From: Teichococcus aestuarii
GTDB lineage: Bacteria; Pseudomonadota; Alphaproteobacteria; Acetobacterales; Acetobacteraceae
Direction of reading: 5' to 3'
Assembly: GCF_003116135.1 (NCBI RefSeq)
Contig: NZ_PDOA01000007.1
Span: forward strand, 62,001 to 126,000
DNA: 64,000 bases
Every line of letters begins with the position of its first letter. The first letter of the stretch is position 1. A program made the position numbers and the translations under genes. The notes under the pieces are model-generated. The model was not told the origin of the DNA, did not search any database, and saw nothing but the letters and a program-made list of their open reading frames with translations. Below, piece by piece: positions 36,972 through 46,395 of the stretch.

Positions 36972-37901
36972 TCAGGCGGCGCCGATGGCGGCCTCCGCCA
37001 GGTTCAGCTCGGCGCGCAGCAGCGCCAGCGCGGCGGCGGCGCGGCGGTGGCCGGCCACCGCCTGCGCCACCCGCTCCGGCATGGTGGCGTAATGCTCGTA
37101 GCTGCGCGCGATATAGGCCGGGAGGTCCATCACGTTGAGCTCCCGGTCCCCCTTGCCGGTGATCGAGCCGCGGAAATGCAGGTGCCCCCGGAGGCCCAGC
37201 CGGCGGCCGATCTCGGGATAGACGGGCCAGACCGGATGATTGAGCAGCCGGTCGCCCAGCGCATCGCCCAGCTCGCCGGTGTGCTCCTCCACCAGGCCGA
37301 GCCGCCGCAGCACCGCATGGGCGATGTCCGAGATGACGTAGGGCTTGGGGTGGATCACGGTGTGCATGAAGGCGCGGCCCCGCCAGCCCTGCAGCAGGGC
37401 GGCGCCGTCGAGGCCGAAGCCCGCCATGTGGGCGGTGAAGGCCTGGCTCGCCAGCGCGAACTCGTCGAAATAGCCGAGCCGGGCATAGACGAAGCTGTTG
37501 AACATGCGGGCCGTGCGCTCGGGCGGCAGGCCGGCCACGAAGGCGGCGGCGATCAGGGCGGAATTGCCGGTGCCCATCGGCCCCTGGATGTTCCCCGCGG
37601 TGTCGCCGAGGGAGACGCAGTCCGGATGGTAGCCGCCGAAGGTCACGCCGGGGATGAAGTGCAGGTTGGCGTGCGCCGCCTGCGCCAGCGCCTGGCGGCG
37701 CAGCGGGCCGAAGCGGGCGCCGCCGATCGGCTGGACGAAGGCATGGTCGTAGCCGGGAATGGCGGCGGCGATCTCCTTCGCCTGGCGGGCGGTATCCGGG
37801 CGCGTGGTCGGGAAGTGGTCGATCCGCGCCCCCGGCAGCCAGATCTGGAGCGCGTCCCGGAAGGAGCCCGTCTGGCAATTGCCGATGAGCAGAATTTTCA
37901 T
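36972..37901 (-). CDS. WcbI-type polysaccharide biosynthesis domain protein
   Basis: A 309-residue protein beginning 'MKILLIGNCQTGSFRDALQI', the hallmark of the WcbI family, with 'TTRPDTARQAKEIAAAIPGYD' and 'VTFGGYHPDCVSLGD' following. WcbI proteins take part in capsular polysaccharide production, and the crystal structure of one binds coenzyme A, so an acyl transfer role is possible. No signal peptide is seen. It lies 86 bp downstream of the GSCFA gene on the same strand, and convergent to the cyclase gene. The start at 37901 is set by the conserved N-terminus. Confidence 0.82.
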   Translation of the reverse strand: MKILLIGNCQTGSFRDALQIWLPGARIDHFPTTRPDTARQAKEIAAAIPGYDHAFVQPIGGARFGPLRRQALAQAAHANLHFIPGVTFGGYHPDCVSLGDTAGNIQGPMGTGNSALIAAAFVAGLPPERTARMFNSFVYARLGYFDEFALASQAFTAHMAGFGLDGAALLQGWRGRAFMHTVIHPKPYVISDIAHAVLRRLGLVEEHTGELGDALGDRLLNHPVWPVYPEIGRRLGLRGHLHFRGSITGKGDRELNVMDLPAYIARSYEHYATMPERVAQAVAGHRRAAAALALLRAELNLAEAAIGAA

Positions 37902-37987
37902 CTCGACGTCTGACACCTCTTCAGGACCCGTGGCGCATCGCCCGGCGCCTTCGGCCGGGCAGGAAAACATAGGAAACCGGCGGCGCC

Positions 37988-39163
37988 TCAGCGCAGGCTG
38001 CGCTCGATCTCCTCCTCGTCGCAGATGATGTCGAGGTTCTGCGCGTATTCGGCGGCATAGTCCTGCCGCAGGGAGGGCGGCACCGTGCCAGCCCCGGTAT
38101 CGGACGGCGGCGGCCCGGCGGGGGGCTCCTCCGGCAGCGGAAAGGGCTCGGCCGCCGCGGCCTCGCCATCCTCCTCCTCCGCCGCGCGCAGCAGGTGCCG
38201 GCTGAACACGTCCATCACCGCCGCCACGCCCTCCGGCGTCACGGAGCGCAGATCCTCCTCGTAGTACCGGCCACGGGCTTGCGGGCCGGTGATGATCTCG
38301 AAGGAGGGGAAGTAGAGGACGCCCGGCAGGCCGTCGGCCACCTCCTGCGCGGCCACCCGCAGCACGGACTTGCTGTAGACCGTGGCCGGCAGCACGTGCT
38401 GCGCCGTGTAGGTGGCGATCAGCGAGACGGGCGAGACCGTCAGGATCACCCGCACCCGGGGGTTCACCGCCCGCAGGCGGGCCAGGAAGGTGGCGAGGTC
38501 GGCGCGCGTCTCGGCGGCGGTGAAGTTGTGGAAGGCGTAGTCCTCCGCCGGCCGGCCCGCGCCGACCACGCCGGGCGCCAGCGGATAGGCCGCGCCGTCC
38601 AGCCGGCTGACCCAGCCCTCCGTCAGCCCCAGGGTGAAGACGAAGACGTCGCATTCCTCGAAGGCGCGGCGGATCGCCTGCAGATGCGGCTCCCGCGCCC
38701 GCCGCACCGCCTCCGGGCTGTCATGCCCCGTCTCCAGGATGCGCGGGCGGAAGGCGTCGACATACCGCCCGTCCGGCCGCTGCCAGACATCGTCCTGCGG
38801 CTCGAACAGGCTGTAGGCGCGGTTGAAGGTCTGCAGCAATTGCCGGCAGGTGTAGATGTTGCCGTAGCGGGCGGAGAACAGGTCGTAGCCATGCGGGTCG
38901 GCCTCCGGGTCGCCGCCGCTCTCCGCGCGGAGATAGCTGAAGCCCTGCGCCACCAGATGCCGCGCGATGTGCTGGGCGAAGCAGCTCCCGGCCGTGGCCA
39001 CGGCGTCGCGCGGGCCGATGGTGAAGGGGGTGCCGGCCAGCGGATCGACCGCATCCCGCGCCGCCGGGCGCGAGACGGCGCGCGACCAGAAGGCGTGGTC
39101 CGGAAGACCGAGATAGGGATTCGTCAAGGGGTCCACCCGCCATGGTTGCGGACGCCCCGTCAT
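37988..39163 (-). CDS. GSCFA domain-containing protein
   Basis: A 391-residue protein. The domain's name motif appears as 'ATAGSCFAQHIARHL' (about residues 56-70), followed by 'SARYGNIYTCRQLLQTFNRA' and 'DVFVFTLGLTEGWVSR'. GSCFA domains are distant relatives of SGNH hydrolases and may act as esterases or acyltransferases on glycans; the function is not proven. The C-terminal 70 residues are rich in Glu, Ala and Pro. It precedes the WcbI-type gene on the same strand, which suggests a two-gene surface-glycan modification unit. Confidence 0.85.
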   Translation of the reverse strand: MTGRPQPWRVDPLTNPYLGLPDHAFWSRAVSRPAARDAVDPLAGTPFTIGPRDAVATAGSCFAQHIARHLVAQGFSYLRAESGGDPEADPHGYDLFSARYGNIYTCRQLLQTFNRAYSLFEPQDDVWQRPDGRYVDAFRPRILETGHDSPEAVRRAREPHLQAIRRAFEECDVFVFTLGLTEGWVSRLDGAAYPLAPGVVGAGRPAEDYAFHNFTAAETRADLATFLARLRAVNPRVRVILTVSPVSLIATYTAQHVLPATVYSKSVLRVAAQEVADGLPGVLYFPSFEIITGPQARGRYYEEDLRSVTPEGVAAVMDVFSRHLLRAAEEEDGEAAAAEPFPLPEEPPAGPPPSDTGAGTVPPSLRQDYAAEYAQNLDIICDEEEIERSLR

Positions 39164-39202
39164 GGCGCCCGCGTGCTTTGTGGCGCGGGCCGGGCGGGTC
39201 GG

Positions 39203-40324
39203 TCAATCGCTCCCCAGCCCGGCCAGACGCCGGGCCTTGCGCAGCAGGCGGGCGGCCAGGGAGGGGCGCTCCGTCACCTCCCGTGCCTCGCCGCCGCGGC
39301 TGACCACGAAAGCCCTTTGCGGGGCCGGTGCCAGACCCCAGAAATCCAGGATGGCATGGGTGGAGGAAAGGCCGACATCCAGCATGTAGGGGCCGGCCTC
39401 GCCGATCCGGCCCTCATGCTCCTGCGCCTCGCCGGGCGGGTGCAGCGGCACGCCATGCGCCAGGCTGTCGATGCTGTAGGCCTCGACCAGCCGCCGGCCG
39501 TCCGGCGCCAGCCACAGACGGTGCGTCACGCCATCGGCCGTGGCGCTGCCGGCCGGCCGCTCCAGGTCCTGCCCGTGCAGCGCCAGCCACTGCTTCAGGA
39601 TCTCGTCGGCATTGGCCGGGGCCACCGTCCGGTCCGCGGCACCCTGCCAGACGGATATCCGCGGCCAGGGCCCGGCATGGCCGGACGCGGCCCGCACCGG
39701 CGCGGCCCGTTCCTCGGCGCTCAGGATTTTCGGTTGGAACATGGCCTCGAAGGCCTGCGGTACGCTGGCGGCGGCGCCATGGGGCAGGCCCGCGAGAATG
39801 GCCCCGGCCGCGAACACCTCCGGATAGCAGGCCAGAAGAGCCGAGCTCATGCCGCCGCCCGCCGACAGGCCGGTGACGAAGACGCGGTGCGGGTCCAGCC
39901 GGTGCTCGCGCAGCATGTGGTCCACCATCTGGCGGATGGAGGCGGCCTCGCCGGAATCGCGGCGCGTATCGTCCGGGGCGAACCAGTTGAAGCAGCGCTT
40001 GGGGTTGTTCTCGCTGCGCTGCTCGGGCAGCAGCAGGGCGAAGCCGAGGCGGTCCGCCATGGCGGACCAGCCGCAGCCGCGGTCATAGCCCGCAGCGGTC
40101 TGGGTGCAGCCATGCAGCGCCACCACCAGCGGCGCGCCGGGGCGGAGCGCGGCCGGCACATGGACGAGCATCCGTAGCGCGCCCGGGTTTTCGCCGAAAT
40201 CGGCGATCTCGTTCAGGCGGCCATCATCCGCGGGGCCTTCCGGCGCGCCGACGAACAGGCGGCTCCAGCGCTGGCGCAGGCGGATCAACCTGTCCAGGCC
40301 ATGCAGCGCAAGCGTCACGGTCAT
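39203..40324 (-). CDS. PHB depolymerase family esterase
   Basis: A 373-residue alpha/beta hydrolase of the PHB-depolymerase/feruloyl-esterase-like group. Oxyanion region 'VVALHGCTQTAAGYDRG', lipase box 'VTGLSAGGGMSSA' near residue 150, Asp in 'WQGAADRTVAPANADEI' and His in 'DVGLSSTHAILDFWG' complete the catalytic set. No convincing signal peptide is visible, so it may be intracellular or exported by another route. The start at 40324 is uncertain: AAAGG directly precedes it, and an in-frame ATG ten codons upstream is possible. Confidence 0.83.
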   Translation of the reverse strand: MTVTLALHGLDRLIRLRQRWSRLFVGAPEGPADDGRLNEIADFGENPGALRMLVHVPAALRPGAPLVVALHGCTQTAAGYDRGCGWSAMADRLGFALLLPEQRSENNPKRCFNWFAPDDTRRDSGEAASIRQMVDHMLREHRLDPHRVFVTGLSAGGGMSSALLACYPEVFAAGAILAGLPHGAAASVPQAFEAMFQPKILSAEERAAPVRAASGHAGPWPRISVWQGAADRTVAPANADEILKQWLALHGQDLERPAGSATADGVTHRLWLAPDGRRLVEAYSIDSLAHGVPLHPPGEAQEHEGRIGEAGPYMLDVGLSSTHAILDFWGLAPAPQRAFVVSRGGEAREVTERPSLAARLLRKARRLAGLGSD

Positions 40325-40412
40325 CCTTTCAGCGTTGTGCGCGCCTCCGATCATCCGGGCGGCAGGGCTGCTCCCGGCACCGCGGAGGAAACCGCGCGGA
40401 AGGAAGCCGGGA

Positions 40413-41099
40413 TCAGGCCCCTTCCTTGCTTGGTTGCAACGCACAAACACTGCGATGGATGCTGCGGATCAGGTCCGGCAGGTCCTTCGTGTCCACCGGC
40501 GTGGCGGCGACATAGCGCGAGACGATGTTCGCGGTGATCACCAGCGCCGCCGGAATGGTCCGTGGCGGGGCATCCTGCGCCCCGAGCGCCAGGATGCCAC
40601 CGGCGATCGGCAGGTCCGGCGGCACGGGCAGCGGCGGAAAAGCCAGGGATGGAGAAGGCAGCGGCGGAGAAGGCAGGGGCGGCGTGTCCTCCGCTTCCGG
40701 CGCCCCGGCATCCGCCGGCATCTCCGCCGGTTCCTGCGCCGCGGCCATGCCGGCAGGGACTGCCGCCGGAAGTGGTTCGGCGGCGGGCGGCTCGGCGGCG
40801 GGCGGCTCGGACGCGGCGATGTCGGAAGCGGTGGCATCCGCGGCGGCGGGAGCCGGCGCGGCAGGAGCAGCGGGCGCCTCGGGCGCGGGAACCGCCACGG
40901 GCCCGGGCTGTTCCAGAAGATGCCGGAGCGTGGCGGCCGTTTCGAAGAAGCCATCCTCCCGCATGATCAGCCAGGGCTCGCCCTGGATCCAGAACACGCG
41001 CCGTTGCATCGACAACACAGCCACCTGTTGTGCATCAGCCGCGATCAGGCGGCAGCCGCGCGCCTTCGCAATGGCGGCCTCTTCAGGCGTCAGGTTCAC
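40413..41099 (-). CDS. hypothetical protein with C-terminal MucR N-terminal-like module, no zinc finger
   Basis: A 228-residue protein in three parts. Residues 1-64 are a compact unknown region starting 'MNLTPEEAAIAKARGCRLIA'. Residues 65 to about 180 are a low-complexity Ala/Pro/Glu linker. Residues 182-221 match the N-terminal half of Ros/MucR regulators: LV-x2-TA-x-IV-x2-YV-x4-V-x4-LP-x-LI-x3-H can be read off directly. In MucR this half mediates oligomerisation and is followed by a zinc-finger DNA-binding domain. Here the protein ends a few residues later, so that domain is absent. I infer that it could co-assemble with MucR; the N-terminal region is unidentified. Confidence 0.7.
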   Translation of the reverse strand: MNLTPEEAAIAKARGCRLIAADAQQVAVLSMQRRVFWIQGEPWLIMREDGFFETAATLRHLLEQPGPVAVPAPEAPAAPAAPAPAAADATASDIAASEPPAAEPPAAEPLPAAVPAGMAAAQEPAEMPADAGAPEAEDTPPLPSPPLPSPSLAFPPLPVPPDLPIAGGILALGAQDAPPRTIPAALVITANIVSRYVAATPVDTKDLPDLIRSIHRSVCALQPSKEGA

Positions 41100-41352
41100 G
41101 AAACTTTTGTCCTCCGAAGCCGGTCCGTGCGGGAGCGGTGGGTTCGCTTCTCGGCGGCCCGCTGTTGGATACTAACATGACTGGTGAAGCGACATGATAA
41201 CCGCATGCGCGGAAGAATTGATAGAATTTGTTTTGATGGCGATGAATTAACGCGCTTCGTCCGTTTTTTTCTACAGTTGTTTGCGGTCCGCGCGCGAAGT
41301 TGAGAAGCGCCATCCCCTCCTCCCTTCAAGGGGCCGGGGAACGGCGGCGTCC
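41100..41352. other. AT-rich divergent intergenic region
   Basis: This 253-bp stretch lies between the MucR-like gene (minus) and the lipid kinase gene (plus). Bases 41170-41280 are markedly AT-rich for this genome, with 'GAATTGATAGAATTTG' and a run of seven T near 41263. I see no convincing gene here. It probably holds the promoters of both genes, and an AT-rich element like this would also suit MucR-type, H-NS-like binding. Confidence 0.6.
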
Positions 41353-42240
41353 ATGCTGTGTTACCTCGGCATGCAAGCTCTTCTGTTCCACAATCCTTCC
41401 GCGGGGCAGGGCGACCATTCCCTGCGGGAGCTCACGGCGGCGCTCGAGAGAGCCGGCCTCTCCCTGCGCGTCTGTCCCAGCAAGGGCGAGGCCGTCGCCA
41501 GCGCGTTGGAGACGGCGCCGGATCTGGTCATCGTGGCCGGCGGCGACGGCACGGTCGGGCGCATCGCCACGCGGATGCCCAACAGGGCCCATCTGGCCAT
41601 CCTGCCCTTCGGCACCGCCAACAACCTGGCACGCTCCCTGGGGCTGTGGGATTCGCATCGGGCCTTCGCCGAATCCTGGAGGCAGGCCCGCCAGGTCCGG
41701 CTCGACCGCGCCTTCGTGGAAGGCCTGGGCGAGCGCCAGCGCTTCCTGGAGGCGGTGGGCTTCGGTGCGCTCGCGCGCGCTGTGGACCATGCCGACAAGA
41801 GCGGCACGGAAGGCATCGAGGCCGGGCGTGCCGCCTTCCGCACCATCCTCTCCCATGCCGAGCCGCGGCGCTTCCGGGCCCTGCTGGACGGCGAGCCATG
41901 GGAAGGGGAAAGCCTGTTCGCCGAAGCCATGAACATCCCGCTCTTCGGCCCCAACCTGGCCATCGCGCCGCAGGCCCGCCCCGGAGACGGCCGGCTGGAC
42001 CTTGTGGTGCTGCCACCCGAGCGGCGCGAGGCCATGATCGCGTGGCTGCACGCCCCCGAGCAGGGGCCGCCGCCGACGTTAAGCCGCGCCGCGCATGAGA
42101 TCGTCCTCTCATGGCCCGCCGGCCCGGTGCGGCAGGACGACACGTGCCGCGACGAGACGCTGCCCGAGGAAATCCGCCTGGGGCTGGAGCAGGAGGCGCT
42201 CACCGTGCTGGTTCCCGCCGCGGCGGAGGGCGTGGCATGA
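41353..42240 (+). CDS. diacylglycerol kinase family lipid kinase
   Basis: About 295 residues with the DAGK catalytic fold. 'VIVAGGDGTVGRIA' is the GGDGT nucleotide site and 'AILPFGTANNLARSLG' the PxGTxN block; 'APQARPGDGRLDLVVLP' is the C-terminal family motif. It likely phosphorylates a lipid such as diacylglycerol or a sphingoid base. Two ATGs compete: 41353, and 41371, whose product 'MQALLFHNPSAGQG' has the standard N-terminus. Neither has a clear ribosome site. It overlaps the following phosphatase gene by 4 bp (ATGA). Confidence 0.83.
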   Translation: MLCYLGMQALLFHNPSAGQGDHSLRELTAALERAGLSLRVCPSKGEAVASALETAPDLVIVAGGDGTVGRIATRMPNRAHLAILPFGTANNLARSLGLWDSHRAFAESWRQARQVRLDRAFVEGLGERQRFLEAVGFGALARAVDHADKSGTEGIEAGRAAFRTILSHAEPRRFRALLDGEPWEGESLFAEAMNIPLFGPNLAIAPQARPGDGRLDLVVLPPERREAMIAWLHAPEQGPPPTLSRAAHEIVLSWPAGPVRQDDTCRDETLPEEIRLGLEQEALTVLVPAAAEGVA

Positions 42241-43082
42241 GCGCCGCCGGAGCCGGGCTGCCGGATGGGTTGAGCCCCGCCCTTCTGGCCGAGATCGAGG
42301 CGATGGCGCTGGAACTGGCCCGTCTGGCCGGGACGCAGATGGCGCAGGCGCTGGGCCATACCCTGGCCGTGGAATACAAGAGCGATCCCGCCGGGCAGCT
42401 CAGCCTGCGCGACCCGGTCTCGGAAGTGGACCGCGCCGTGGAAGTGCTGATGCGCGCCCGGCTGGCGGAGCGCTTTCCCGACCATGACGTGCTCGGCGAG
42501 GAGATGCCGGACCGCCCCGCCTTCGGCAGCCGCTTCGTCTGGGCTGTGGACCCCGTGGACGGTACCGCCAACTTCATCAACGGCTTTCCGCTTTTCTCCG
42601 GCTCCGTGGGCGTGTTGCTGGACGGCCGGCCGATCGCGGGCGCGGTGTGGTGCGCCTCGAGCCACGCGCTGCGCGCCGGTGTCTATCACGCGACGGTGCA
42701 GAGCACGTTGCGCTTCGAGGAGGAGCCCGTCGCCCGCGCCTACAATCCAGCGATCCGCCGGCGCCTCGCCGGGCTGGCCAACCATGCGCCGAACATCCCC
42801 TCCGCCTGGGAGGTGCGGCGGACCGGCTCGGCCGCGATCGAATGCGCCTTCATCGCGGCGGGGCTGCTGGAAGTGGCCCGGTTCGAGCGGCCCAATGCCT
42901 GGGACGTGGCCGGCGGGTTCGCGCTGGTGCAGGCGGCGGGGGGCACCATCCGCACCCTTGGCGCAGAAGGGTGGGAGGATTTCGCGGGGTTCGGCGCCGC
43001 CGAGGAACTGGCGGGCTGGCGCCGGCCCGTGGTGCTGGGGCGGGCCGAGGCGGTGGAGCTGCTCTGCGCGGCCACCCGCTGA
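42237..43082 (+). CDS. inositol monophosphatase family protein
   Basis: A 281-residue Mg-dependent, Li-sensitive-type phosphatase. Metal motif A is 'WAVDPVDGTANFINGFP', preceded by 'DVLGEEM' with the metal-binding Glu; motif B is 'NAWDVAGGFALVQAAGG'. Substrates in the family include inositol phosphates, histidinol phosphate and PAPS. The ATG overlaps the kinase stop (ATGA). Coupling to a lipid kinase suggests a shared phospholipid or polyol-phosphate pathway, as inference. Confidence 0.86.
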   Translation: MSAAGAGLPDGLSPALLAEIEAMALELARLAGTQMAQALGHTLAVEYKSDPAGQLSLRDPVSEVDRAVEVLMRARLAERFPDHDVLGEEMPDRPAFGSRFVWAVDPVDGTANFINGFPLFSGSVGVLLDGRPIAGAVWCASSHALRAGVYHATVQSTLRFEEEPVARAYNPAIRRRLAGLANHAPNIPSAWEVRRTGSAAIECAFIAAGLLEVARFERPNAWDVAGGFALVQAAGGTIRTLGAEGWEDFAGFGAAEELAGWRRPVVLGRAEAVELLCAATR

Positions 43083-43135
43083 AGGCGTGGAGAGGAGGGA
43101 GAGCGGCGTGGCTCTCCCTCAGGCGGAGGCGGCGG

Positions 43136-43405
43136 TCAGTTCAAGCTGGCATGGCGCACCAGCGCCACCAGCTCGGCCGGAAGATCCTCGTCCTGCTCCA
43201 GGGCGGCAGGCTGCTCGAGATTGGCCCGCAGCCAGGCATCCAGCGCCCGGTCGGGCAGGCTGCGGAGGGCGGGCGGAGCTTGCGTCTTCATCGTCTGTGG
43301 CCTGTCATCAGTCACGGGCTTCGCCCTCCCGGGCGCTTGCGTCTCGGCAGGATAACGGAGCGGAACAACGTACGGTTGCGGCTGCACCGTCATGATGACC
43401 GACAT
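43136..43405 (-). CDS. small hypothetical protein
   Basis: An unidentified reading frame of 89 codons. If translation starts at the internal ATG at 43291 the product is 51 residues, 'MKTQAPPALRSLPDRALDAW' onward: an acidic helix-prone peptide with Leu repeats. The upstream half ('VQPQPYVVPLRYPAETQ') is low in predicted structure. An 8-bp dyad, TGGCAGAA and TTCTGCCA (43405-43430), abuts the longer start. I cannot assign a function. Confidence 0.45.
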   Translation of the reverse strand: MSVIMTVQPQPYVVPLRYPAETQAPGRAKPVTDDRPQTMKTQAPPALRSLPDRALDAWLRANLEQPAALEQDEDLPAELVALVRHASLN

Positions 43406-43457
43406 GGCAGAAGGCGTAACCTTTCTGCCACAGCACCGGCCCGGGCGGCCGCCGCCC

Positions 43458-44327
43458 TCAACCCGTGGCGTGGGCGAAGGTTTCGGCCAGCCCTTCCGCC
43501 AGCGACCGGGGCGAGACCCCCAGCGTGGCGCGCATCTCGGCGATGTCGAAGGCCTTGTCCTCGGTCAGGCGGCGCAACTCGTCCGGGCCGATGCGCGGCA
43601 GGCCGGGCACCAGCGCGGCCACGCGGCCCAGCAGGACGAGCGGCGCCAGCGGCATGGGCAGCACCGGCGGCGCCCGGCGCCCGGCGGCATGGGCCACCGC
43701 CGCCAGGAAATCCCGGTAGGCGACGGGCTCCGGGCCGGCCACCACCAGGGTGCGGGGGGTGGGCCAGTCGCGGTCCAGCGCCGCCAGCAGGCAGGCGGTC
43801 AGGTCGTCCTGGTAGATGGGCTGCACCAGGGCGCGGCCGCCCCCCGGCAGCGGCGCCACGGGCAGCCGGCGCAGCAGGGCCGCCAGGCGCTGCACGTTGT
43901 TCTCGCCCTGGGCGCCGTAGATCATGGTGGGGTGCAGCATCACCCCCGGCTGGGGCCCCGACAGGAAGGCGGCCTCCCCGGCACGCACGCCATCGCCATG
44001 CGCGTCCGGCCAGCGCGAGAAGCGGCGCGTGGAACCGATCAGCACCAGCGTGGCCCCCGGCGGCGCCGCCCGCTGGATGGCGGCCGCCCAGCGCGCATGG
44101 GCGGTGGAGACGATGCGCTCCGCCCCCTCCAGCGCCCGCGCCAGCGCCTTGTGGTCGCCGATCTCGGCCAGGCGGGGCTCGAGCGGGATGCCGCGCGCCG
44201 CCCAGCGGGCCGGGTTGCGCACCACGGGGATGACGCTGTCGCCGCGGGCGAGGAGGGCGCGGCAGAGGGCCGCGCCAGTGCGCCCCGAGGCGCCGAGCAC
44301 TGTGATGGCGGAGGCGGACCGGGTCAT
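43458..44327 (-). CDS. NAD(P)-binding, atypical SDR/epimerase-like protein
   Basis: A 289-residue protein with the N-terminal loop 'ITVLGASGRTGAALCRALLA', the TGxxGxxG-like site of NmrA/complex-I-NDUFA9-type atypical SDRs. 'VMLHPTMIYGAQGENNVQRL' is the conserved middle block and replaces the YxxxK of classic SDRs. It may act as an isoflavone-reductase-like or regulatory NAD(P) sensor. It is divergent from the carbonic anhydrase gene across 142 bp. Confidence 0.8.
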   Translation of the reverse strand: MTRSASAITVLGASGRTGAALCRALLARGDSVIPVVRNPARWAARGIPLEPRLAEIGDHKALARALEGAERIVSTAHARWAAAIQRAAPPGATLVLIGSTRRFSRWPDAHGDGVRAGEAAFLSGPQPGVMLHPTMIYGAQGENNVQRLAALLRRLPVAPLPGGGRALVQPIYQDDLTACLLAALDRDWPTPRTLVVAGPEPVAYRDFLAAVAHAAGRRAPPVLPMPLAPLVLLGRVAALVPGLPRIGPDELRRLTEDKAFDIAEMRATLGVSPRSLAEGLAETFAHATG

Positions 44328-44469
44328 GCCGCCGTCGCTAGAGGCTTCCGGCGGCAGGGGCAAGGGGCCCTGGCGCGCGGGGGAGGGGGGTGCTGGACCA
44401 TTGCCGCCCCCTGACGCATCCTGCCGCGCGGACGGGGGCCACCCCGCCGGGAAGAACACAGGAAACGCC

Positions 44470-45000
44470 ATGCCGCTCTATGAACTGGATGGAATCGCGC
44501 CCCGCCTGCCGGAGGCCGGCCGCTACTGGATCGCCCCCGACGCGCATGTGATCGGCGACGTGACGCTGGGCGAGGATGTGGGCATCTGGTTCGGCGCCGT
44601 GCTGCGCGGGGACCGGACGCCCATCATCGTCGGCGCCGGCACCAACATCCAGGAGGGCGCGATGCTGCACGCCGATCCCGGTGCGCCGCTGACCATCGGC
44701 GCCGGGGTGACGGTCGGCCACCATGCCATCGTGCATGGCTGCACCATCGGCGACGGCACGCTGGTGGGCATGGGGGCCACGGTGCTGAACAATGCGCGGG
44801 TCGGCCGCAACTGCCTGATCGGCGCCAATGCCCTGGTGACCGAGGGCAAGGAATTCCCCGACAACTCGCTGATCATCGGCTCGCCCGCCAAGGCCGCGCG
44901 GGAGCTGGACGAGGCGGCGATCGCCGGCCTGCGCGCCTCGGCCGAGAACTACGTGCGGAACTGGCGCCGCTTCGCCAAGGGGCTGCGCCGCATCGACTGA
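44470..45000 (+). CDS. gamma carbonic anhydrase family protein
   Basis: A 176-residue left-handed beta-helix protein with hexapeptide repeats ('VIGDVTLGEDVGIWFGAVLR'). The zinc His residues are in 'EGAMLHADPG' and 'VTVGHHAIVHG', and 'NIQEGAMLH' and 'VLRGDRTPI' carry the conserved Gln and Arg. This is the YrdA/CaiE/PaaY-like group; activity as carbonic anhydrase is possible but not proven. The ATG at 44470 has 'GGGAAGAACACAGGAAA' upstream. It ends 24 bp before convergent dctD. Confidence 0.88.
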   Translation: MPLYELDGIAPRLPEAGRYWIAPDAHVIGDVTLGEDVGIWFGAVLRGDRTPIIVGAGTNIQEGAMLHADPGAPLTIGAGVTVGHHAIVHGCTIGDGTLVGMGATVLNNARVGRNCLIGANALVTEGKEFPDNSLIIGSPAKAARELDEAAIAGLRASAENYVRNWRRFAKGLRRID

Positions 45001-45024
45001 ACGCCCGGCGGCGGGCGGGGCGCC

Positions 45025-46391
<1,367 letters not shown>

Positions 46392-46395
<4 letters not shown>

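Noticed and set aside
41083-41313. Open frames of 76-77 codons on the minus strand in the AT-rich region
   Set aside because: No ribosome site or family similarity is seen. They overlap the likely promoters of two real genes.
43136-43291. NepR-like anti-sigma factor
   Set aside because: The Leu-rich acidic C-terminus vaguely resembles NepR, but the spacing of the conserved Leu/Pro positions does not fit, and no PhyR or EcfG gene is adjacent.
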